Part shown: piece after piece, positions 54,765 through 62,689 of the stretch
Layout of the letters: each line of letters opens with the position of its first letter
How positions within the stretch are numbered: position 1 is the first letter of the stretch
DNA from: Prochlorococcus sp. AG-347-M18
GTDB taxonomy: Bacteria > Cyanobacteriota > Cyanobacteriia > PCC-6307 > Cyanobiaceae
DNA length: 64,000 nt
NCBI GenBank assembly: GCA_003281165.1
Contig: QCCT01000008.1
Location: forward strand, 1-64,000
Reading direction: 5' to 3'
The notes under the pieces: model-generated
What the model was told of the DNA's origin: nothing
The model's database searches: none
Seen by the model: the letters and a program-made list of their open reading frames with translations, nothing else
Made by a program: the position numbers and the translations under genes

Positions 54765-55349
54765 TTAAATCTTATCTATTCTTTTATAACCATACCAATC
54801 AGGATTATTAGTTTCTTTAATTAAACTATTTTCCAAAGCTAATTCTATTTCCCAGTTACCTATACTTTGTATTAATTTACAATCATCGCATCCAATTAAT
54901 TTTTTTAGAGAAGCGATATCATCTTTATGCTTTTTTTTACAGCCCATAAGCCATTTAGATTTTGCTTTATTTTTTGCCTCTAATTTACTTGAAGCAACAA
55001 CTAAACCAAATTCATGTTTCTCTTGCATAGAATTCGGATCATAGCCTCCAATATTTACAAACCATAAATTATTTTTGGAAGAATTTCCATTTAAAAAATT
55101 TTTATTTTTCAATTTCTTACTTTCAATATTTTTCAAATTTATCTTATACCCATCTACATGTTTAATTTTTTTATAGCTATCAATATGTAATCCCTCAAAA
55201 TTTCCAAACCAATCATTTCTCAGTACGTCAAATGTATCCTCAATTTTTGAGCCCACAACCCATCTAACATCATGCAATTCTACATTAGCTTTTTTAGCTC
55301 TTCCCCCAAGGACGACCAAAAAAAGGTAAATTTCTTCTAGTATTTCCAC
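54765..55349 (-). CDS. DUF1543 domain protein
   Basis: YLFVVLGGRAKKANVELHDVRWVVGSKIEDTFDVLRNDWFG...NIGGYDP. Confidence 0.85.
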   Translation of the reverse strand: MEILEEIYLFLVVLGGRAKKANVELHDVRWVVGSKIEDTFDVLRNDWFGNFEGLHIDSYKKIKHVDGYKINLKNIESKKLKNKNFLNGNSSKNNLWFVNIGGYDPNSMQEKHEFGLVVASSKLEAKNKAKSKWLMGCKKKHKDDIASLKKLIGCDDCKLIQSIGNWEIELALENSLIKETNNPDWYGYKRIDKI

Positions 55350-55437
55350 TACAAAAAAAATTCTTTACTTTTAATATAAAATTTATATTTAATAAGATCT
55401 TTCTTGCAAGAAATCATTAATAAACTCCAATGGAACT

Positions 55438-55581
55438 TTAACTAAACCAACTCTTTTTCTTTACCTGAACTTTAGGAGAGGACTGAATTTTTGGAGACTC
55501 ATCTGTTCTTCCTTTTATAACCATTAAGGGGACTATTGCCCATAAAGCTAAAAATAATATCCAAAATAAGTAAATGTTCAT
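55438..55581 (-). CDS. Tiny single-TM protein (47 aa)
   Basis: MNIYLFWILFLALWAIVPLMVIKGRTDESPKIQSSPKVQVKKKSWFS. Confidence 0.5.
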   Translation of the reverse strand: MNIYLFWILFLALWAIVPLMVIKGRTDESPKIQSSPKVQVKKKSWFS

Positions 55582-55926
55582 AGTAATTAATTCCTTTAAA
55601 AATATATTAAAGTCGAATAAAGAAAATCTGTGAGTTTCTTTTTAAAGTCCTAATTTAGATGTATAATCGAATATTTTCTTATTAATTAACGCTAAATAAA
55701 ATCATTGAAAAATTTTACATAAATAATAGGTTTACAATCAAAATTTTAAAAAATTGATATTAGATATTTTTTATTAATCTATTAAAAATATTTGCACTCA
55801 ACAAACCACTGCTTTGCTTCATGATATGTGGAGCGCATATTCATTTTGACACGATAAAAAATTTTTCGTGAATATTTAAATCAAGCTTATTTTAATCTAA
55901 AATTTATTTATCAAAATTCCATATGA

Positions 55927-56082
55927 ATGAAAAAATGTAATTTATGTAATAAGCCAAATAAAATTCATTACAGAGTTAAATCTATAATTCATACGGACTG
56001 GATTTTTTGTTGTAAAGAATGTTGGATTCTAATTTCTAAACATAAAAATTATTCCTATGGTGGCACTAGAAAGTCAAAATAA
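55927..56082 (+). CDS. Small zinc-ribbon-like protein (51 aa)
   Basis: MKKCNLCNKPNKIHYRVKSIIHTDWIFCCKECWILISKHKNYSYGGTRKSK; CxxC plus CCxxC. Confidence 0.55.
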   Translation: MKKCNLCNKPNKIHYRVKSIIHTDWIFCCKECWILISKHKNYSYGGTRKSK

Positions 56083-56245
56083 TTAATTTGCCATTGAACT
56101 ACTAACTTGCAAAAAACGATTAAATAATAAGAAGCTGGTTAACTTACAAAATTAGGTTAAATAAGGAGTTGACAATTAATGATGATTTAGAAACATAATT
56201 AATGAAATTTGCCAACAAAAATAAATTTCTTTTTTTATTTATCTT

Positions 56246-56737
56246 ATGTTTTTAATGTACTTTTTTTGTAATAGAATTTTGTCTTATTTTGCAAAGCCCA
56301 ACTTCATTATCTATGACGAATGGTTTGATGATAATTTAGAAAAAACTAAACTTTATGTAAAAAATAAAAAAATAAAAACCAATTCAAATATACATGATTT
56401 TTTTTATGAGCAATCAAATTACAAAGTTGGTGCTTCTGAAAACTACTTGCAATTAGATATCAAAGTAAAGAAAAAAGAACTATCTAACAAAAACTATCTT
56501 AAAAATACTTCAGACAAAAATACTCAATTATCTATTAAAAAATTTCGTTTTTTTGAAAAGCTGAAAAAAAGAAAGCTTAAATTTAATCTCAAAAATAAAA
56601 TTATTTATTCTTTTTCACTTTGTGGCTTAGTATTCATTTTAGGATTTTTATTGTTTTTTATTTCAGAATCTAAAAAAAATGAATCAAACATAACAATTAA
56701 GCCAATTGAATTAGAAAAAGGATTTTTAATTTTCTAA
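56246..56737 (+). CDS. Hypothetical protein with C-terminal TM
   Basis: Long ORF; hydrophobic IIYSFSLCGLVFILGFLLFFI; TTG or later start. Confidence 0.5.
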   Translation: MFLMYFFCNRILSYFAKPNFIIYDEWFDDNLEKTKLYVKNKKIKTNSNIHDFFYEQSNYKVGASENYLQLDIKVKKKELSNKNYLKNTSDKNTQLSIKKFRFFEKLKKRKLKFNLKNKIIYSFSLCGLVFILGFLLFFISESKKNESNITIKPIELEKGFLIF

Positions 56738-57210
56738 AAAAAATCATTAATTTCTCTTTTTATAGATTTATATTCTAAATTAATGTCTTTAATAAATTCG
56801 TCTACTTCTTTTTTAATATTCTTATATTCATTTATTTTTTGTTTACTTTTCTCATAGAAAATCGATTCAAATTTCCCTGGATTTGCTTCCTCAATCCAAT
56901 ATCCTGCCAAACAATAAATTTGGGTTGGAACAAAAGTTACAATAAATAATTTTTTGGAATTTTTATATTGATCAATAATCTTTTTGGCCAAATTACCTTT
57001 AGTTTTCTTAGTCCCAAAGAGGGTAATATCTTTTGCTAAAGGCTTTAAATTCTTGGATAAATTCTTTCTTGTTTCTAATGAATTTCTAGAAATTATTTTT
57101 TCTAGAGAATAACAATAATCGAAAAAATTAGTATTTTCTTTTTTTGAAGGATATATAGTTATGAAGGAACCAAAAAGTAAAAAAGAAGTTAAAAGAAATT
57201 TCTTAAACAT
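56734..57210 (-). CDS. Hypothetical exported protein
   Basis: N-terminal signal-like MFKKFLLTSFLLFGSFITIYPS. Confidence 0.6.
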   Translation of the reverse strand: MFKKFLLTSFLLFGSFITIYPSKKENTNFFDYCYSLEKIISRNSLETRKNLSKNLKPLAKDITLFGTKKTKGNLAKKIIDQYKNSKKLFIVTFVPTQIYCLAGYWIEEANPGKFESIFYEKSKQKINEYKNIKKEVDEFIKDINLEYKSIKREINDFF

Positions 57211-57355
57211 ATTTATTTAAAGTTAGAATTTATTATTGCATAAATAAAAAATATTTCTCTTAATTGAGCCTAAACCTCTTTGAGAAAATTTTAAAAGTAT
57301 TTCCCACTATTAAAGTATTTTTCAAATAAAAAAAATTTTTTCTTATAATAAATTT

Positions 57356-57736
57356 ATGAAAAATTCTTTTTTAAAAAATAAAAGTATCAAATCCTTTTTA
57401 GATTTTTTTTCAAGAGTATCAATTTCAGCAATATTTATCTCAGCCATACCAAGCAAAATAAATGGTTTTGAAAAAACAGTTGAGTATATTTCTTCAAAAG
57501 GTATTCCCGATCCAATTTCATCTATTCTTCTGGTGGGGGCGATTATATGTCTTATCTTAGGTTCAGGATTTTTTATATTTGGAGAAAATCAAAAAATTGG
57601 ATCAATCTTTTTATTACTATTTCTTATTCCAACAACAATAATTTTTCATTTATTCCCTTTTCATCAAAGAGCAGTATTTATGAATCTAGGATTGATAGGG
57701 GGATTAATTATTGCTGCAATAAGAAAACCAAAATAA
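57356..57736 (+). CDS. DoxX-like membrane protein
   Basis: FFSRVSISAIFISAIPSKINGFEKTVEYISSKGIPDP resembles the DoxX/SURF4 pattern. Confidence 0.75.
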   Translation: MKNSFLKNKSIKSFLDFFSRVSISAIFISAIPSKINGFEKTVEYISSKGIPDPISSILLVGAIICLILGSGFFIFGENQKIGSIFLLLFLIPTTIIFHLFPFHQRAVFMNLGLIGGLIIAAIRKPK

Positions 57737-57767
57737 ATTACTTAATAAAAGAAACCCAAATATTTTT

Positions 57768-57962
57768 TTAATTTTTCTCTCTTAATTCTGGGAAGCAATT
57801 TGCAATATGAATTAATTCATAAACCTCTTTGCTATCGTATTTTTTATTCGGAATTCCACTTCCCACCTCTATGCCTTTCTCTTTCATCTTCTTTAATATC
57901 AGTTCTTGTCTTTGCATACTTGACATAGACTTAAATCTTTTAGTTCGTTCTTCTTTATTCAC
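57768..57962 (-). CDS. Small hypothetical protein
   Basis: MNKEERTKRFKSMSSMQRQELILKKMKEKGIEVGSGIPNKKYDSKEVYELIHIANCFPELREKN. Confidence 0.55.
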   Translation of the reverse strand: MNKEERTKRFKSMSSMQRQELILKKMKEKGIEVGSGIPNKKYDSKEVYELIHIANCFPELREKN

Positions 57963-58225
57963 TAGATCTTAATTTAGTTAAACTTAATTTTTAAGGATAT
58001 ATCAATTAGCGATTCATTAAATAAGTAAGAAAGCCAGTAAATGTTAGTAATTTAAATCCAATAAAGAAAGGCAAATATTTTTTTACTTTTTTGCCAACAG
58101 GCAATAACTTGTTTAATGAATTGATCATGATTTACATTAAAAATCTAATTATTAAAAATATCCTAACGAATTTTTTTTAGAATTATTCCATTTCGATTTG
58201 TACATTTTAAACAGTAGATCTAAAC

Positions 58226-58636
58226 TTGAAGGGTTATAGCACTTTTTTTATGAATAATAAAGAAACAATAATTTCATTATTAAATGTTTTTGCCAATCCA
58301 AAAAAAATGGCCTCATTTTTTGTTGACAATGCGACTCCAGATTTTTTATTCATAAGACCTAGTGGTAATCCTATAGATGCAAAAGGATTCGAACAAATGA
58401 TTACTGGTGATATAGTTCAAGAAAAGGCAGAAATAACTAAAATTCACCGATTCGAATTTTTAAGCGAAAATATAGTAATGTGCATTTTTACACTAGGTTC
58501 AAAATTTACTTATAAAGGGGAACCTAATGATGACTTACCAACAGTTACGTCAATTTTTAAAAAAGTAAATAATGTTTGGAAAATTCACTGGATGCAAAGA
58601 TCTACAGGAAATTCTGATTTATCTTTATGGGATTAG
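58226..58636 (+). CDS. SnoaL/NTF2-like small protein
   Basis: Likely start MNNKETIISLLNVF at 58250; FLFIRPSGNPIDAKGFEQMITGD...WKIHWMQRST. Confidence 0.7.
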   Translation: MKGYSTFFMNNKETIISLLNVFANPKKMASFFVDNATPDFLFIRPSGNPIDAKGFEQMITGDIVQEKAEITKIHRFEFLSENIVMCIFTLGSKFTYKGEPNDDLPTVTSIFKKVNNVWKIHWMQRSTGNSDLSLWD

Positions 58637-58790
58637 CAAAGTTAATATCTTTTTTTAATGGTGCTAACTCTTGTAGGTAGTTCTTTTATTGGTTTAGTTT
58701 TTTATTTTATAAAATAAATTCATCAAAAAATATCCCGTTATTATTTATTTTTTAGAAAACAATTGCTTCTTTTATTAAGTAATTTGATTT

Positions 58791-58865
58791 TCAGGTAAAG
58801 ATAAAAACTTTAGACAGACTAACGCCTATATCTAATGCTAATAAAGCAATTAGTAACTTACTCAT
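58791..58865 (-). CDS. Micro-ORF (24 aa), hydrophobic
   Basis: MSKLLIALLALDIGVSLSKVFIFT; ATGA overlap with the upstream micro-ORF. Confidence 0.35.
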   Translation of the reverse strand: MSKLLIALLALDIGVSLSKVFIFT

Positions 58866-58918
58866 TTTTTAGAGCTCTCAACTAATTTTTTGTAAAGTTC
58901 TTCAGAAATAGGTTGCAT
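58862..58918 (-). CDS. Micro-ORF (18 aa)
   Basis: MQPISEELYKKLVESSKK; ATGA overlap with the following micro-ORF. Confidence 0.3.
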   Translation of the reverse strand: MQPISEELYKKLVESSKK

Positions 58919-59109
58919 AACCTTTTAAAAATCTAATTACAAATTAGTTATTTTAAAATTAATTTCTCGTTACTAAATATACGAATAAATAAATTATTAA
59001 ATAGGTAAAAAATATCTCAACAATAAGTTTTTCTTATAACGAATTAATGAGTGCTGAGTTCAAAAACTTAAATAGATGACTTAACTTTTTAAAAAAGAAA
59101 TTAAAAACC

Positions 59110-59211
59110 TTATTTTAAGTAAATAGATCCTCTGTAAGTGAGCCTTATAACCTTTTCTTCTTGTTTTCTACAATATACGAAAGACTTTCCATTGAAATAC
59201 ATGTTTACCAT
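59110..59211 (-). CDS. Small DUF4278-like protein (33 aa)
   Basis: MVNMYFNGKSFVYCRKQEEKVIRLTYRGSIYLK; the LTYRGxxY end resembles DUF4278. Confidence 0.45.
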   Translation of the reverse strand: MVNMYFNGKSFVYCRKQEEKVIRLTYRGSIYLK

Positions 59212-59224
59212 GATGCAGCTCCTG

Positions 59225-59312
59225 AACTTGCTCAAGTCCCCGTCCTATGGCTTGAGTCGTACTGCGGTCTATCAGATGGTAGATCGGACGATTTTGTAGT
59301 ATTTACTACAAT
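59225..59312 (+). ncRNA. Candidate structured (possibly pseudoknotted) RNA
   Basis: CTCAAG(59231-36)/CTTGAG(59251-56); loop CGTCC(59241-45) complementary to GGACG(59286-90); GGTCTATC(59266-73)/GGTAGATC(59278-85) with two G-U pairs; TGTAGT-ATTT-ACTACA after it. Confidence 0.5.
59296..59309. promoter_or_regulatory. NtcA-like dyad GTA-N8-TAC
   Basis: GTAGTATTTACTAC, symmetric; TATACT -10-like box 19 nt downstream on the + strand. Confidence 0.35.
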
Positions 59313-60274
59313 CTATTTATAAAGTATTTATACTTAGATGTCAACAATTAATTGAAACTAAACTTTAATTTAAAATTAGATTCTGCTCTGGAGAACTCCT
59401 TAAAAAGAATAAAGAACATGTAACTACGAGTAATTCCCATAAAAACCGAAACAAATGCTAACACTATACATATGGGACAATGTAAGAATCCCATTATTTA
59501 TTTTCCAATATAAATTTTAATTCAGCCTCTGCATTTAGGATATCAATTCTTCTCTTAAATAGTTTAAAAAATTTAATTATTTTTTTCAAAATTAAACCTT
59601 CATTGGCATTAATAATAATATTATTTTCAGGATAAATATATCAATGAGCAAATATACTGCATCCTTTGATATAACTAAAGTTTTGTAGCATTGTTATACA
59701 ATAAACAACACCAACATCTGCTCAGATACTCTTGATAAATTAACCAATAAAGGCTTATTCAGAATCAAATTTAATAATTAATAATCTAATTACCCCTTGC
59801 AGTGCTATTTTTCTTTTGCTTTAAAATTGAGTTGGCTAAAGTCCAATGATCCACTTGGATTTAGTATGCTGACTAAAGCCTTATAAATCAAATTTTTTTA
59901 ATTAATATGCATCTATATTTTATTTTTATGAGATAAATATCTTGATTGCTTAATAAATTTATTTTGTATATTACTAATACAAAAATAATGAGTTAATTCA
60001 AATTAGTTACTAAATCCTCGTGGAGAAAGCTTTAGTAAATTTATTTTACTTGTTACTAATAAGATCAGCCGAATCTCATTATGGAGAATCATTTTTATCT
60101 GTAAAAATCCCTTCTAATTCAATCAAAAGTTTTTATTAGGTTTAAATATTTAAATTCATAGCTTTCTGAACATTGAATAACTAATTTGAGTTAAGTTGGT
60201 TAATTATCTCTATTGCAAATAAAGATAAAATTGTTAATCTTGCACTTAAAGAAGAAACTTAATTTCTTAAACTG

Positions 60275-60484
60275 ATGCAATTTGATCATTTAAATCTCAA
60301 TGAAGATGATGGCCTCATGTCAATAGAAGATTTAAGGGCTTCACGTCTTCGAAAAAAGAAAATTGAAAGTGATAAGAAAGCAAGGAAGTATATCCTCGAT
60401 ATAAATCAAAGATATAGAAAAATGAGTACCCGCAAATGTAATAACTTTTTAAGGAATATGAACCCTTTTAAAAAGGCCGCATAA
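60275..60484 (+). CDS. Small basic hypothetical protein
   Basis: MQFDHLNLNEDDGLMSIEDLRASRLRKKKIESDKKARKYILDINQRYRKMS... Confidence 0.6.
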   Translation: MQFDHLNLNEDDGLMSIEDLRASRLRKKKIESDKKARKYILDINQRYRKMSTRKCNNFLRNMNPFKKAA

Positions 60485-60565
60485 ATTGTTAATCTTGATT
60501 TTGTTAATTTGTTTTAATTTGCAACTTTCAGAGTAAAATTTTAATGGTGTTTCTTTGGAAGAGTT

Positions 60566-60602
60566 TCACCAAGAGGGGTCAATTTTTGGCCCCTTCTTTG
60601 CG
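60566..60602 (+). terminator. Intrinsic terminator-like hairpin
   Basis: AGGGGTC-AATTTTT-GGCCCCT (one U-G pair) followed by TCTTT. Confidence 0.6.
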
Positions 60603-60810
60603 GAGATATTTTTTAATTGAAACTCGTTATAAAATTAAAGTAATACTTTCCTAGAAGGCGAAAGTGATGTAAATCTTTTGTTTAAACTTTTTTATTACCA
60701 CTTAATGAAAACTCTATATCTTCAACTAAATCCTCTTATTAAAAAAACAAAAGTTTTAGCTTATGGCACATTTCCCATAATTTATTGAATTTTTTCATTT
60801 GCGATTTTTA

Positions 60811-61014
60811 ATGGCCTCACCTACAAGTTGGGAATTCTACAAAGAAGTTGAAACTAAAATTCTATGGGTCAATATTTGTTCCCAAAATTTAGAAGGAGTA
60901 GCTATTTCGATCAATAAATGGTGGAAGACAAGATATCCAGCATACAAAATCAGAATAGTTTCTAAAAAAGAATTTGAGCTAGTAAAAATGCAAGCTGAGA
61001 AAAAGGAGCAATAA
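60811..61014 (+). CDS. Small hypothetical protein
   Basis: Likely start MASPTSWEFYKEVETKILWVNICSQNLEG inside ORF 60799..61014. Confidence 0.6.
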   Translation: MASPTSWEFYKEVETKILWVNICSQNLEGVAISINKWWKTRYPAYKIRIVSKKEFELVKMQAEKKEQ

Positions 61015-61090
61015 AATTATTCTTTGGTAAATATTGATGCTGAATATTTAATTTTTTCGGCTATTATAAAATCAATTAATTAAGTAACAA

Positions 61091-61246
61091 ATGAACTCTG
61101 CATTTGCAAAAGTCTCAAATTTGAAAGTTAATAAGGCTTCTAAAATAGCTATTACTCTCGCATCATCAACTTTCTTTTTGTATGCCTTGGGTCAAGCACC
61201 TATTTTTAAAAATATTCTTGCAGGTGCCTTCTCTTGCTCTGGCTAA
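61091..61246 (+). CDS. Small hypothetical protein (51 aa)
   Basis: MNSAFAKVSNLKVNKASKIAITLASSTFFLYALGQAPIFKNILAGAFSCSG. Confidence 0.5.
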   Translation: MNSAFAKVSNLKVNKASKIAITLASSTFFLYALGQAPIFKNILAGAFSCSG

Positions 61247-61315
61247 ATAAAATACTGTTTTTCAAGAGAAACTAAAAAGCTAAAATAGACACTGATTGAC
61301 AGTCGATCTAAACTT

Positions 61316-61339
61316 AGAGGGATAAAACCCTCTTTTTTA
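61316..61339 (+). terminator. Intrinsic terminator
   Basis: AGAGGG-ATAAAA-CCCTCT followed by T run. Confidence 0.8.
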
Positions 61340-61398
61340 ATGTTTAATAGATTTATTGATGAAAAGATAATGACTCTTCTTATTTCTCTTTTAAGCTG

Positions 61399-61515
61399 AT
61401 GAATATTTCCCCGCACCTATTAATTGATGCTGTGATTTTAAGCGCTGCCCTTACGATAACTTTGATATTAAGAGCAAAAGGTAATGCTGCCAGAAAAGAA
61501 AAAGAAAATAAATGA
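61399..61515 (+). CDS. Micro-protein (38 aa), single TM
   Basis: MNISPHLLIDAVILSAALTITLILRAKGNAARKEKENK; ATGA overlap with the next ORF. Confidence 0.5.
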   Translation: MNISPHLLIDAVILSAALTITLILRAKGNAARKEKENK

Positions 61516-61652
61516 TTACTAAAGAAGAAGAAAAAGAATTTAAAAAACCTAAATTATATAGATTTTGGAACTTTCTTATTTATGGAAGTTACATTGCTAT
61601 TGGAGTTTTCTTAGTTTATTTATATTCTGCTTATGTCTTTATCAATAAATGA
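61512..61652 (+). CDS. Micro-protein (46 aa), single TM
   Basis: MITKEEEKEFKKPKLYRFWNFLIYGSYIAIGVFLVYLYSAYVFINK; ATGA overlaps at both ends. Confidence 0.55.
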   Translation: MITKEEEKEFKKPKLYRFWNFLIYGSYIAIGVFLVYLYSAYVFINK

Positions 61653-61744
61653 CTTACATGTACGGCATAGCGATTACTTATGGGGTTGTGAGTCTTTTAT
61701 TGCTTGGTGGGTTTGCATACTTTACTTTTAAAATGAAACGCTAA
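61649..61744 (+). CDS. Micro-protein (31 aa), single TM
   Basis: MTYMYGIAITYGVVSLLLLGGFAYFTFKMKR; ATGA overlap with previous. Confidence 0.5.
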   Translation: MTYMYGIAITYGVVSLLLLGGFAYFTFKMKR

Positions 61745-61749
61745 TTTTT

Positions 61750-61875
61750 ATGTCCTCTTCAATGAAAGATTTCTTAGATAAATTTTTTGATTTATGTAGA
61801 GAATATCAACAAGAAATTCCACCTCAGAAGATGGCTGAGATTTTAAGAGAATATGCAGATAGATTAGATGGATGA
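61750..61875 (+). CDS. Small soluble protein (41 aa)
   Basis: MSSSMKDFLDKFFDLCREYQQEIPPQKMAEILREYADRLDG, 5 nt after the previous stop. Confidence 0.55.
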   Translation: MSSSMKDFLDKFFDLCREYQQEIPPQKMAEILREYADRLDG

Positions 61876-62109
61876 TAGCTACTGCCAGACCTAAGAAGGT
61901 ATTAAGAAAATAAAGTTTCTAGCAAAATTTATACAAATTTTTTAAAAGTTGAAATAAATTTTTTGAAGATATTTTCCTTGCAATTATTCATAATTTGAGA
62001 TTTTTTAATCCTTAATCCGTACAATTTTGTTCCTCTAACCGCACACATAAAACTTGAAATTTACTATTCAAATGAATTAGAACATAGTTGTAGTCAAGGG
62101 GTAAGTCTT

Positions 62110-62262
62110 ATGGCACTAAATGACACATTTACTATTCAAGAAATTAATTTGGATAAAAAAGACCTTCCATTTGATAATAAGCTCAAAAAAATTGAAGCTT
62201 ATTGGAATAATGAATGTACAGAACATCCAAGCAATAACCATTGCAAGATTTTTTGTGATTAA
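62110..62262 (+). CDS. CP12-like C-terminal-motif mini-protein (50 aa)
   Basis: ...IEAYWNNECTEHPSNNHCKIFCD; C-x3-P-x4-C followed by KxFxD as in CP12 C-termini. Confidence 0.55.
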   Translation: MALNDTFTIQEINLDKKDLPFDNKLKKIEAYWNNECTEHPSNNHCKIFCD

Positions 62263-62348
62263 AAACTTTAACTTTTAGGTATTCTTACGCTTGATTTTTA
62301 CATAATACCCGTACTAAAGAATAATCAGACAGAAAGGAGGCCAAGCAA

Positions 62349-62453
62349 ATGACTAATTTAGGTATAGAAATTTTATTTTGGACAATTTTAATTTCTTATC
62401 TGGGATTAAGGTTTTCTCAAACTTGGAATGGATTCAAAAACAGTATTAATTAG
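62349..62453 (+). CDS. Tiny membrane protein (34 aa)
   Basis: MTNLGIEILFWTILISYLGLRFSQTWNGFKNSIN; AAAGGAGG RBS upstream. Confidence 0.55.
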   Translation: MTNLGIEILFWTILISYLGLRFSQTWNGFKNSIN

Positions 62454-62464
62454 GAGAATAGAAA

Positions 62465-62611
62465 ATGAAACTACAAACTCAGTTCACGGTTCCAAACAAA
62501 AAATTAAAAGATCTTGATTATGTTAAAAAAGTAGATTTTTTAGAAGAAATTTTAAATAAAGAATGTATAGATTATCCAAATCAAGAAGATTGCCTAGTTT
62601 GTTGCAATTAA
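62465..62611 (+). CDS. CP12-like C-terminal-motif mini-protein (48 aa)
   Basis: ...VDFLEEILNKECIDYPNQEDCLVCCN; C-x3-P-x4-C motif. Confidence 0.5.
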   Translation: MKLQTQFTVPNKKLKDLDYVKKVDFLEEILNKECIDYPNQEDCLVCCN

Positions 62612-62689
62612 AAATCGAAAAATAGCTTTTTTTAAAAGTAAATACATTTTTATTAGTATTTATAAATTTTCTAAAAGGGAGTTAGCACT

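Noticed and set aside
57547-57771. 74-aa alternate-frame ORF in the DoxX-like gene
   Set aside because: Out-of-frame with the membrane protein at 57356..57736, which has a coherent hydrophobic pattern.
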